Positions 25,475-33,739 of a stretch of DNA of 64,000 nucleotides are shown in pieces. A model generated the notes under the pieces. It had not been told where the DNA came from. It did no database searches and saw nothing but the letters and a program-made list of their open reading frames with translations. The stretch is from contig NZ_CP158016.1 of the NCBI RefSeq assembly GCF_046254905.1, positions 3,410,001 through 3,474,000 on the forward strand, read 5' to 3'. The position numbers were made by a program, and so were the translations under genes. This DNA is from Pseudaeromonas aegiceratis (GTDB lineage Bacteria > Pseudomonadota > Gammaproteobacteria > Enterobacterales > Aeromonadaceae). Numbering within the stretch: the stretch's first letter is position 1; every line of letters begins with the position of its first letter.

Positions 25475-26667
25475 GCCGCCTCGGCCGTGGGGCCATCCCC
25501 ACGGCCATACCAGAGGTGCAGCCCCAGGGCACAAAAACCGCACAACGCCATCCCCCCGGCCATGGGCAGGGGAGAGCTGGCCGGCAACAGGTTCACTCCC
25601 CAGCCGGCCAGGGCGCCGCAACCAAAGCGCAGGGTGCCCGCCAGGGCGGAAGCCGTGCCGGCACTGCTGCCAAAATGGTTCATGGCCAGACTCATGGAGT
25701 TGGCGCCGATGAAACCCAGCTGCCCCACGTAGAGCACCACAGGGATCACCAGCCCCACCAGGCCACCGAGGCCCGTCAGCCCCACCACCAGCAACAGCAC
25801 AGCCGCCAGTGCCACGCCGAACAGGCCGATCCGCAGCATGCGCTCCTGACCCCAACGGCGTATCAGTCGGGTATTGAGGAAGGTCAGCAGCATCATGAGC
25901 CCCACGTTGGTCGCAAACAGCATGCCGTACTCCATCGGGCTCAGGCCGAAGAAGCCGATATAGACGAAGGGCGAGCCGCTGATGAAGGCGAACATGCCGG
26001 CCGAGGCCAGGATCCCCGGCAGCAGATGGCCCATGGCCACCCGGTTGCCCAGCACGGTGGCAAAGCCCCCCAATACCACGGCGGGCCGCAGCGGGCGCCG
26101 GCGTTCCACCGGCAGCGTCTCGGGCACCAGACGGTAAAGCATGAAGAACAGCACGGCCCCCAGCAGCGCCAGCAAGGCGAAGATGGCGTGCCAGCCCAGT
26201 CCCAGCAAGACACTGCCCAGCATGGGCGCCAGCAGCGGCGCCAGTGTCATGGTGAGGATCACCAGGGACATGCTGCGCACCAGATCCTCACCGCTGAACA
26301 GATCCCGCAGCAGGGCATTGACCACCACAGCCCCGGCGGCACCGCCGGTGGCCTGCAGGAAGCGCAGCGCCAGCAGTTGGGTGAGATCCGTGACCAACAG
26401 GCAGCCCAGGGAACTGAGGCAAAACAGCGCCAGGCCGAACAGGATGACCGGCCGCCGTCCCAGGCTGTCCGCCAAGGGCCCGTACACCAGCTGGCCCAGG
26501 GCAAAACCCGCTAGGTACAGGCTGACGGTCAGCTGTACGCCTTCCACCCCGGCTCCCAGCTCCTGGGCTATGGTGGGGATGGCCGGCAGATACATGTCGA
26601 TGGCCAGGGGGGTCAGCCCGCCCAGGGCGCCAAGCAGAATAAACAGGGTCAGGGTGGGTTTACCCAT
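25459..26667 (-). CDS. Bcr/CflA-type MFS multidrug exporter
   Basis: A 402-residue major-facilitator protein with twelve predicted membrane spans. The first loop signature is GPLADSLGRRPVIL (residues ~63-76), preceded by AIDMYLPAIPTIAQELG, which is characteristic of the Bcr/CflA subfamily (bicyclomycin, chloramphenicol and other drugs, possibly cysteine). Substrate is not predictable from sequence. It is the only gene on its transcript and overlaps the metE stop region tail to tail. Confidence 0.88.
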   Translation of the reverse strand: MGKPTLTLFILLGALGGLTPLAIDMYLPAIPTIAQELGAGVEGVQLTVSLYLAGFALGQLVYGPLADSLGRRPVILFGLALFCLSSLGCLLVTDLTQLLALRFLQATGGAAGAVVVNALLRDLFSGEDLVRSMSLVILTMTLAPLLAPMLGSVLLGLGWHAIFALLALLGAVLFFMLYRLVPETLPVERRRPLRPAVVLGGFATVLGNRVAMGHLLPGILASAGMFAFISGSPFVYIGFFGLSPMEYGMLFATNVGLMMLLTFLNTRLIRRWGQERMLRIGLFGVALAAVLLLVVGLTGLGGLVGLVIPVVLYVGQLGFIGANSMSLAMNHFGSSAGTASALAGTLRFGCGALAGWGVNLLPASSPLPMAGGMALCGFCALGLHLWYGRGDGPTAEAAQASI

Positions 26668-26828
26668 AGCAGCTCCGTCATGATGATTGGCTTACAGTCT
26701 AGGTGAGCTTGTGACGGAGATCACGACCAATTGCGAGTAAATCTCAATCCAAGCGTCGATGAGACTGCCGCAATGGCATATGGCTTGCTAGTATCGGGCC
26801 CTTAGGCCGTACCAGTCAGGATGTCACC

Positions 26829-28571
26829 ATGTTCGCCCTTGCCCGCCCATTCCGCCCTCTTGCCCTGCTTGCGCGCTTGCGCGCCCGCTGGCAAGCCCGA
26901 CAGGATCTGGGGGGCCATTGGACCCTGCCCGGGCAGCTGGCCAAGCTGCCCAGCGGGGCCCTGCTGCTGGATAACGAGGCCCGGGTGCGTTATGCCAACG
27001 CCGCCTTCCTGCGCCAAAGCGGCTATGGCTGGAACGAACTGCAGGGCCAACCTGTGCCGGCCCTGCAGGCTGGTCTCAGCGCCAAGGCCCATCTGCAGCT
27101 CATAGCCCGCCAGGCGGCCAGCCAGGGGGTCTGGCAGGGGCAGGTATGGTCACGGCACAAGGACGGCCGCCGGCTGGCGGAACAGGTGAGCGTCTATCCC
27201 TTGGCCGACAGGCAGGGCTATCTGGTGCTCTGCGCCCCCCGTCACCGCGCCACGGATGCCCTGCCCGCGGCCGCGCTGCAGGATACCCTCACCGGCCTGA
27301 TGACCCTGCCGCTGCTGCAGCTCAAGCTGGATCGGGCCTGTCAGCAGCAGACACCCTTTGCCGTGCTGCAGCTGGATCTCAACGACTTTCGCCGCATCAA
27401 TCATCAGCTGGATTACCAGACCGGCGATCTGCTGCTGCAAGCCCTGGCGGAGCGCTTTCGCCTCTGGCTGCAGCCCGATCAATTGCTGGCCCGGGTGGAG
27501 GGGGACAGCTTCCTGTTCCTGCTGCCGGGGCTGACCCACCCCCATCAGCTGGCGGCGGTGGCGGACGCACTGCTGGCCCTGCTGCACCGCCCCTTTCAGG
27601 TGGGGCGGCGCAAGCTGCACCTGGCCGCCACCCTGGGCGGCGCCCTCTGGCCACGGGACAGTCGCAACGGCGAGGCCCTGCTGCAACAGGCCGCCATGGC
27701 ACTGTTCGAGGCGCGGCGCCAGGGCATCAGTTACCAGGCGTTCAGCTCCCCCATGCAGGCCCGCCGCCAGTACCGGGAGCAGCTGCAGCGGGAACTGCTG
27801 GATGCCCTGGCCCAGCAGCAGATCCAGCTGGTCTACCAGCCGATCCTCGACAACCGAACCGGGCGCGTCAGCAAGTTGGAGGCCCTGGCCCGCTGGTACC
27901 ACCCCACTCTGGGCTGCATCTCGCCGGCGGACTTCATTCCCCTGGCGGAGGCCGGTGGCCTGATGCAGGCCCTGGGGGCCCAGCTGCTGGAACAGGCCTG
28001 CCGGGATCTGGCCCAACTGCATCAGGCCGGCGTCCGCGATCTGGGCATGACCATCAACCGCTCGCCCCAGGAGTTTCTCAGCCTGAGCCCCAGCGCCGAG
28101 GAGTGGCTGACGGTGATCCGCCAGCACGGCCTGGACCCCCGCCACATCACGGTGGAGATCACCGAATCCCTGTTCATGAATGGTCATCAGGAGCACTTGA
28201 TCCGCATCCAGGCCCTGCGCCAGGCCGGCTGCCAGATCGCCATCGACGATTTCGGCACCGGCTACTCGGCCTTGAGCTACCTGCGCCTCTACCCCATGGA
28301 TCTGGTGAAGATAGATCGGGCCTTCATCAGCCAGATCCCCGCCAACCCCAGGGACAGCCAGCTGCTGGAAGGCCTCATCAGCCTGGTGCACAACCTGGGC
28401 ATGGAGCTGGTGGTGGAAGGGGTGGAGACCGCCGAGCAGCAGGCCTTCGTCGAGCGTCACGGCTGTGCCTACAGCCAGGGCTTCCTGTTCAGCCGTCCCC
28501 GCCCCCTGGCCGAACTGCTGATCCAGCTGGCGCCGGCCCAAACGCACCAAATCGAACCAAGCGGCCAATAA
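26829..28571 (+). CDS. PAS-GGDEF-EAL protein, probable c-di-GMP phosphodiesterase
   Basis: A 580-residue protein with no clear membrane span: PAS domain at ~40-145, GGDEF-like domain at ~150-310 and EAL domain at ~325-570. The GGDEF active-site loop is VEGDSF (223-228), lacking the second Gly and the catalytic Glu, so cyclase activity is unlikely. The EAL domain retains EAL at 351-353, ITESLF, IDDFGTGYSALSYL, the DLVKIDRAFI lysine and VVEGVETAEQ, so c-di-GMP hydrolysis is expected. The degenerate GGDEF may bind GTP and tune the phosphodiesterase. Single gene, ended by a hairpin at 28669. Confidence 0.9.
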   Translation: MFALARPFRPLALLARLRARWQARQDLGGHWTLPGQLAKLPSGALLLDNEARVRYANAAFLRQSGYGWNELQGQPVPALQAGLSAKAHLQLIARQAASQGVWQGQVWSRHKDGRRLAEQVSVYPLADRQGYLVLCAPRHRATDALPAAALQDTLTGLMTLPLLQLKLDRACQQQTPFAVLQLDLNDFRRINHQLDYQTGDLLLQALAERFRLWLQPDQLLARVEGDSFLFLLPGLTHPHQLAAVADALLALLHRPFQVGRRKLHLAATLGGALWPRDSRNGEALLQQAAMALFEARRQGISYQAFSSPMQARRQYREQLQRELLDALAQQQIQLVYQPILDNRTGRVSKLEALARWYHPTLGCISPADFIPLAEAGGLMQALGAQLLEQACRDLAQLHQAGVRDLGMTINRSPQEFLSLSPSAEEWLTVIRQHGLDPRHITVEITESLFMNGHQEHLIRIQALRQAGCQIAIDDFGTGYSALSYLRLYPMDLVKIDRAFISQIPANPRDSQLLEGLISLVHNLGMELVVEGVETAEQQAFVERHGCAYSQGFLFSRPRPLAELLIQLAPAQTHQIEPSGQ

Positions 28572-28668
28572 GGGGCGCCAGTTTCAATCAGTTGGGCCGC
28601 GCGCCCTGCCCCTGACCACCCCGTCCCAGTGCAGCCGTTCGGCGGGCCGGCACCAAGTCTGCTACCAT

Positions 28669-28697
28669 ACCCCCGCCTTCGCTGCGGGGGTTTGTTT
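28669..28697 (+). terminator. Terminator between the EAL gene and rsmJ
   Basis: ACCCCCGC, a seven-base loop, GCGGGGGT and TTGTTTT. It ends 17 bases before the rsmJ start, so it must either end the EAL transcript or attenuate reading into rsmJ. Confidence 0.75.
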
Positions 28698-28713
28698 TGA
28701 TGACGAGGTATCC

Positions 28714-29466
28714 ATGTATTCCATCGCGCTGCACGACGAGAGCGGCCGGCAGGCCGAGGCCTGTGCCGAGCTGCGGGAGCGCCTGGCGGGGCTGCAGCTG
28801 CCCGCCCCCTTCGCCCTGGTGTATACCGAGGAACGGCTGGAGCTGCGCAAGCTGGACGAACCCAAGCTGGGGGCCATCTATGTGGACTTCGCCGCCGGGG
28901 CCGTGGCCCACAGGCGCAAGTTCGGCGGCGGCCTGGGACAATCCATCGCCAAGGCGGTGGGGCTCAAGCAGGGCAAGCGCCCCCAGGTAGTGGATGCCAC
29001 GGCGGGGCTGGGGCGGGATGCCTTCGTGCTGGCCTCCCTGGGCTGCCAGGTGACCCTGATCGAGCGCAGCCCAGTGGTGGCCGCCCTGCTGGCGGACGGC
29101 CTGCAGCGGGCCGCGCGAGATCCCGAGATCGGCGCCTGGGTGCAGGCGCGCATGCAGCTGCGCTGCGGCCCGGCGGTGGCGACCCTGGCCGCCCTGGAAC
29201 CAACTCCCGAGGTGGTGTACCTGGATCCCATGTTCCCGGAGAAGAAGAAGAGCGCCCTGGTGAAGAAGGAGATGCGGGTGTTCCACGCCCTGGTGGGGGC
29301 CGACGAGGATGCCGACGCCCTGCTGCCCGCCGCCCTGGCGGTAGCCAGCCAGCGGGTGGTGGTCAAGCGGCCGGACTACGCCGGCTTTCTCAACCAGCAG
29401 ACCCCCAGCATGCAGATCGCCACCAAGAACAACCGCTTCGACGTCTACGTCAAGGCGGCCCTCTAG
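28714..29466 (+). CDS. rsmJ: 16S rRNA (guanine1516-N2)-methyltransferase RsmJ
   Basis: A 250-residue SAM-dependent methyltransferase of the UPF0341 family. The SAM site is VVDATAGLGRDAFVLASLG (about 93-111), followed by VTLIERSPVVAALL and the catalytic YLDPMFPEKKKSALVKKEMR. In E. coli rsmJ directly follows prlC; here a chemoreceptor gene on the opposite strand separates them. The rsmJ stop shares the palindrome CTAG with the stop of the convergent chemoreceptor gene. Confidence 0.95.
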   Translation: MYSIALHDESGRQAEACAELRERLAGLQLPAPFALVYTEERLELRKLDEPKLGAIYVDFAAGAVAHRRKFGGGLGQSIAKAVGLKQGKRPQVVDATAGLGRDAFVLASLGCQVTLIERSPVVAALLADGLQRAARDPEIGAWVQARMQLRCGPAVATLAALEPTPEVVYLDPMFPEKKKSALVKKEMRVFHALVGADEDADALLPAALAVASQRVVVKRPDYAGFLNQQTPSMQIATKNNRFDVYVKAAL

Positions 29467-31397
29467 GCCGCGTCGCCCGCCGTGCCCTCGTCCAGGGTCT
29501 GGGTGATGAGCTGGGCCTGATCCCGGATGTGGCTGGCCACCTGGGCCGACAGGGAGCGCACCGCCTGGGACTGGCTGCGCATCTGCTGGATCAGGGCGGC
29601 AAACTCGTTGATGCAGCCCTGCTGGCTGTCGGCGGTCTGGGTCCCCTGGCGGGCCACCTGGGCGCTGTTGCCCGCCATCTCCCGCACCGCCTCGGCGGTC
29701 TGCCACAGGGCATCCGCCTGCTGCTGCTGATCCCGCGCCGCCTGGGCGATACCGTCGATGGCCCGCCCCAGATCGCCACAGGCCCCCTTGAGCCGTTCGA
29801 AGATGTTCAGGATCTGACTCAGGGAGTTCTGGGTGTTGCCTGACAGGTGGCGCACCTCGTCCGCCACCACCGCAAAACCGCGGCCGTGTTCCCCGGCCCG
29901 CGCCGCCTCGATGGCGGCATTCAAGGCCAGCAGGTTGGTCTGCTCGGCGATGTGGCTGATGACATCCACGATGGCGGTCGCCTCGCCCACCGCCTTGTCC
30001 AGATCGCCGATGGCCTGCAGGCCGTGCTCCAAGGAGCGGCCGGTGGAGGTGGTGGAGTCCTGCAGCTGGGCGACAAACGCCTGACTGCGGCTCATGGCCT
30101 CGGCGTTGTGCTGGGCGTGCTCGGCGATGTCGACCGACACCTGGTGCCCCTCCGCCGCCAGTTGCTCCAGTTGGCTCATCTTGGTCTCCCCCTGGGCGGT
30201 GGCCTGATCCGACTGGGTGGCGTTCTCCTCGATGTGCTGCACCCGGGCCACCATCTCCTCCAGGGTGGCGGAGATCTGCCCCAGCTGGCTGGCCTTACGG
30301 GCCTGCTGGTCGCTCAGCAGCGCCATCAGCTGGTTGAAGCTCTGGGCGATGGCCCCCAGCTCGCTGCGATCCCGCGCCAGCGCCAGCGGCTCGGGTCGAC
30401 CGGTGCGCACCAGGTGGGAGAAGGCATCCCGCAGCAGCCGCAAGCGCGCCACCACCAGCTTTTGCTGGAACCAGAACAGGATGAGGGCAAACAGCAGCAG
30501 CACCCCGGCCAGCCCCAGCTGCAGGGCATCCCGCTCCTGCTGATGCCGGCGGTTATCCGCCTGGATCAGCCCCTGCAAGGCATCCATGGCCGTCTCCACC
30601 TGGGCAAAGTCCGCCGTCAGCCGACTCTTGAGATCCGCCTGGCGGGCCAGCACGGCCCGGGTGTTCGCCAGCTCCTTGGGATAGCGGTGAATGAGGCTCG
30701 CCAGCTCCGCCTTGGGCTCGGCGCCTTTATCCTCGGCGGCGGCCGGCTCCTCCCCCAGGGCCGGGAAATCATCCTCGGACTCTGCCAACACCCCCAGCAG
30801 GGGCAGGGCAGAGAGTTTTCCAACCCGCTCGTTGAAATAGGTCTGCTCGAACTGCAGAGCCTCCAGCAGGCGGGGATCGGCGCTGGCAAACAGGTTCTCC
30901 CGCAGCTGGGTCAGCTTGGCCAGGCTGGCGCTGAGCTCGCCGATGAGGCCAAGGTACTCAGCCGACACCGGCTGGGCCGCCAGGGCGTAGCGCTGCAAAC
31001 TGAGCAGCTGGGCGCTCATCTCGCTTTCGGCGTGCTGCAGCAGCTGCTGGGTGTTGCCGGAGAGCTTGCCCGCCGCCTTGTACTCGCCATCGAGCTTGGG
31101 CAACAGGCTCTGGATTGACGCCCGCACCGTCGCCGCCTCGGCGAAGGTCAGCTGCTGGGCCACAGTCGCCAGCTCCTCTTGGGCCTGGCTCAGCCGGCTG
31201 GCGTCGCCGCTTTGCAGGTAGTCGGCCAGCTGGCGCTGGATCTGGACGCTCACCGTCTGGCTCAGGTGGGCGATCTGCTGCCCCCGCTGGTCGGCGCTGC
31301 GCTGCCGATCGGCGCTGAACCAGAGGGAGCCGGCCAGCAGCAGGGCCAGCAGCAACAGCAGCAAGGAGGAGAGCAGTGAGAAACGGGCAATGGTCAT
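29463..31397 (-). CDS. Methyl-accepting chemotaxis protein
   Basis: A 644-residue chemoreceptor. Transmembrane helix 1 spans about residues 6-29, a ~255-residue helical periplasmic sensor follows, then helix 2 near 290-310 (LAGVLLLFALILFW), a HAMP domain and the cytoplasmic signalling domain. The hairpin tip reads ISHIAEQTNLLALNAAIEA followed by ARAGEHGRGFAVVADEVR, the region that contacts CheA/CheW. No C-terminal NWETF-like CheR tether is present. The start at 31397 follows GAGGT; an earlier frame start at 31460 would overlap the hairpin after prlC. The ligand is unknown. Confidence 0.93.
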   Translation of the reverse strand: MTIARFSLLSSLLLLLLALLLAGSLWFSADRQRSADQRGQQIAHLSQTVSVQIQRQLADYLQSGDASRLSQAQEELATVAQQLTFAEAATVRASIQSLLPKLDGEYKAAGKLSGNTQQLLQHAESEMSAQLLSLQRYALAAQPVSAEYLGLIGELSASLAKLTQLRENLFASADPRLLEALQFEQTYFNERVGKLSALPLLGVLAESEDDFPALGEEPAAAEDKGAEPKAELASLIHRYPKELANTRAVLARQADLKSRLTADFAQVETAMDALQGLIQADNRRHQQERDALQLGLAGVLLLFALILFWFQQKLVVARLRLLRDAFSHLVRTGRPEPLALARDRSELGAIAQSFNQLMALLSDQQARKASQLGQISATLEEMVARVQHIEENATQSDQATAQGETKMSQLEQLAAEGHQVSVDIAEHAQHNAEAMSRSQAFVAQLQDSTTSTGRSLEHGLQAIGDLDKAVGEATAIVDVISHIAEQTNLLALNAAIEAARAGEHGRGFAVVADEVRHLSGNTQNSLSQILNIFERLKGACGDLGRAIDGIAQAARDQQQQADALWQTAEAVREMAGNSAQVARQGTQTADSQQGCINEFAALIQQMRSQSQAVRSLSAQVASHIRDQAQLITQTLDEGTAGDAA

Positions 31398-31448
31398 GGC
31401 ACACCTCAAGTTCCTGAGTGAGGCGGATGGTATGACCATTGGATGACA

Positions 31449-31483
31449 CAAAAATGACAAGGCCGGCGCAACGGCCGGCCTTG
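31449..31483 (-). terminator. Terminator after prlC
   Basis: CAAGGCCGGC and GCCGGCCTTG form a perfect 10-bp stem with a six-base loop. On the minus strand it is followed by TCATTTTTGTG, 17 bases after the prlC stop. Confidence 0.8.
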
Positions 31484-31499
31484 GGGAACGCCTGAAGGA

Positions 31500-33548
31500 T
31501 CAGGCCTCGACGCTGATGCCGCTGTGGCGCAGCAGGGCGTCTATCTTGGGCGCCCGGCCACGGAACGCCTTGAACAGCACCATGGGCTCCCGGCTGCCCC
31601 CCTGCTCCAAGATGTTCTGCAGGAAGTCCTGCCCGGTCTGGGCATTGAACACCCCCTCCTCCTCGAAGCGGGAGAAGGCATCGGCGGAGAGCACCTCGGC
31701 CCACTTGTAGCTGTAATAGCCCGCCGCATAACCGCCGGCGAAGATGTGGGAGAAGCTGTGGGAGAAGCGGTTGAAGGCCGGCGGGGTCACCACCGCCACC
31801 TGCTCCCGCACCTGGGTCAGGGTCGACAGCACCTGACCGGCCTGCCCCGGCTGGTAGTTCTGGTGCAGGCGGAAGTCGAACAGGGCGAACTCCAGCTGCC
31901 GCAGCATCTGCATGGCGGACTGGAAGTTCTTGGCCGCCAGCAGCTTGTCCAGCTCGGCTTGCGGCAGGGGCTCGCCGGTCTGGAAATGGCCGGAGAGGAA
32001 GGCCAGGGCCTCGGGCTCCCAGCACCAGTTCTCCAGGAACTGGCTGGGCAGCTCCACCGCATCCCAGGGTACCCCGCTGATGCCGGCCACCCCGGCTACG
32101 TCCACCTGGGTCAGCATGTGGTGCAGACCATGCCCGAACTCGTGGAACAGGGTCACCACCTCGTCGTGGGTAAACAGCGCCGGCTGATCGCCCACCGGAG
32201 CGTTGAAGTTACAGGTCAGGTAGGCCACCGGGCGCTGCAGCTGGCCATCCCTACGGTAACGCCGGCCCTGGCAGTCATCCATCCAGGCCCCGCCCCGCTT
32301 GTGGGCCCGGGCGTAGAGATCCAGGAAGAAGCTGCCACGCAGCTCGCCCTCGGCATCATAGATGTCGAAGAAGCGCACGTCCGGGTGCCAGGTCTGCACC
32401 CCCAGGTGGGGCTGGATCCGCAGGCCGAACAGGCGGCGCACCGTCTCGAACAGGCCGGCAATCACCTTGGACTCGGGGAAGTAGGGGCGCAGCGCCTCGT
32501 TGGAGATGGCGTATTGGTGCTGCTTGAGCTTCTCGGCGTAATAGGCCAGATCCCAGGAAGCGAGCTCGCTGACGCCGTGCTCAGCCTCGGCATAGGCCTT
32601 GAGGGCGGCCAGTTCGTTCTTGCCCTGGGGCAGGGAGCGGGCCGCCAGTTCGTCCAGAAACGTCAGCACCTGCTCGGGCTTCTCCGCCATCTTGGTGGCC
32701 AGGGAGAGCTCGGCGTAGTTGGCAAAGCCCAGCAGTTGGGCCAGCTCGTGGCGCAGCGCCAGGATTTCTTCCATCAGCGGCGTGTTATCCCACTGACCGG
32801 CGTTGGGCCCCTGATCGGAGGCGCGGGTGACGAAGGCGGTGTACATCTCCTGACGCAGGGCACGCTCGTCAGCGTACATCATCACCGGCAGGTAGGAGGG
32901 GATGTCCAGGGTGAACAGCCAGCCCTCCAGCTCGCGGCTCTGGGCCAGCTGACGGGCGGCGGCCTGGGCGGACTCCGGCAGGCCGGCCAGTTGGGCCTGG
33001 TCTGTGATCAGCTTGTGCCAGCCCAGGGTGGCGTCCATGACGTTGTTGCTAAAGCGGGAGGCCAGCTCCGACAGGCGGGCGACGATCTGGCCGAAACGGG
33101 CCTGGCCCTCCGGCGGCAGGGCGATACCGGACAGGCGGAAGTCACGCAGGGTCTGGCGGATATATTCCTGCTGCGGCTGGCTCAGGCGCGGAAACTCGTC
33201 ACTGGTGGCCAGCTGATTGAAGGCCTGGAACAGGCCGGCGTGCTGGCCGACGAAGGTGTGGAACTCCGCCAGCAGCGGCAGGCAGGCGTCGTGGGCCTGG
33301 CGCAGCGCCTCCGTGTTGACCACGGAGTTCATGTGGCTCACCGGCGACCAGATGCGGCTCAGGCGATCATCTGTCTCTTCCAGGGGCGCCACCAGGTTGT
33401 CCCAGGTGTAGGGCTCGTTGCCCTGCAGCACCTCATGGATGCGCTGCTTGCAGTCGGCAATGGCCTGCGCCACGGCGGGCTGGATGTGGTCGGGCTGGAT
33501 CTGGCTAAAGGGTGGCAGGCCATCCATGCTCAGCAGGGGATTGCTCAT
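31500..33548 (-). CDS. prlC: Oligopeptidase A (PrlC)
   Basis: A 682-residue M3-family zinc endopeptidase that degrades signal peptides and other short peptides in the cytoplasm. The zinc motif is LFHEFGHGLHHML (HExxH), near residues 465-480, with the third ligand region WCWEPEAL about 30 residues on. Length matches E. coli PrlC (680). The start at 33548 (MSNPLLSMDGLPPF) has AGAGG eight bases upstream; 33554 is an alternative. A sigma-32-like promoter lies upstream. Confidence 0.95.
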   Translation of the reverse strand: MSNPLLSMDGLPPFSQIQPDHIQPAVAQAIADCKQRIHEVLQGNEPYTWDNLVAPLEETDDRLSRIWSPVSHMNSVVNTEALRQAHDACLPLLAEFHTFVGQHAGLFQAFNQLATSDEFPRLSQPQQEYIRQTLRDFRLSGIALPPEGQARFGQIVARLSELASRFSNNVMDATLGWHKLITDQAQLAGLPESAQAAARQLAQSRELEGWLFTLDIPSYLPVMMYADERALRQEMYTAFVTRASDQGPNAGQWDNTPLMEEILALRHELAQLLGFANYAELSLATKMAEKPEQVLTFLDELAARSLPQGKNELAALKAYAEAEHGVSELASWDLAYYAEKLKQHQYAISNEALRPYFPESKVIAGLFETVRRLFGLRIQPHLGVQTWHPDVRFFDIYDAEGELRGSFFLDLYARAHKRGGAWMDDCQGRRYRRDGQLQRPVAYLTCNFNAPVGDQPALFTHDEVVTLFHEFGHGLHHMLTQVDVAGVAGISGVPWDAVELPSQFLENWCWEPEALAFLSGHFQTGEPLPQAELDKLLAAKNFQSAMQMLRQLEFALFDFRLHQNYQPGQAGQVLSTLTQVREQVAVVTPPAFNRFSHSFSHIFAGGYAAGYYSYKWAEVLSADAFSRFEEEGVFNAQTGQDFLQNILEQGGSREPMVLFKAFRGRAPKIDALLRHSGISVEA

Positions 33549-33618
33549 GGGCATTACCTCTTTGTGGACTGCGACCGGTCCGGGGCCGGATCGGCTCAAT
33601 CTCGAATACGGCCTTCTA

Positions 33619-33647
33619 AGATGTAGGTTGAGTCAACATTTATCAAG
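33619..33647 (-). promoter_or_regulatory. Candidate sigma-32 promoter of prlC
   Basis: On the minus strand CTTGATA, a 14-base spacer and CTACATCT resemble the heat-shock promoter CTTGAAA-N13/14-CCCCATNT. Enteric prlC/opdA is known to be under heat-shock control, which supports the reading. The -10 element has two mismatches. Confidence 0.35.
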
Positions 33648-33656
33648 CCCGGCTTG
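33628..33656. repeat. Overlapping inverted repeats in the prlC/sensor kinase divergent region
   Basis: TTGAGTCAA (33628-33636) is followed within six bases by TCAAGCC-C-GGCTTGA, and AGTCAA and TTGACT form a third, wider inverted pairing across the block. Together they make a palindrome-dense element between the two divergent genes, of the kind bound by dimeric regulators. No known consensus is recognised. Confidence 0.35.
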
Positions 33657-33739
33657 ACTTAGCCCAGGCCGCCCCCGATAAAAGTGAGACCTGTGATGAG
33701 CTAGACTCATCCCCAGAGACTCGCAGCATTAAGGCCATC

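Noticed and set aside
31524..33626. 700-codon open frame on the plus strand opposite prlC
   Set aside because: It is an exact antisense shadow of prlC, rich in His/Gln/Gly/Leu from reversed GC-rich codons, with no domain resemblance. prlC has its zinc motif and full-length match.
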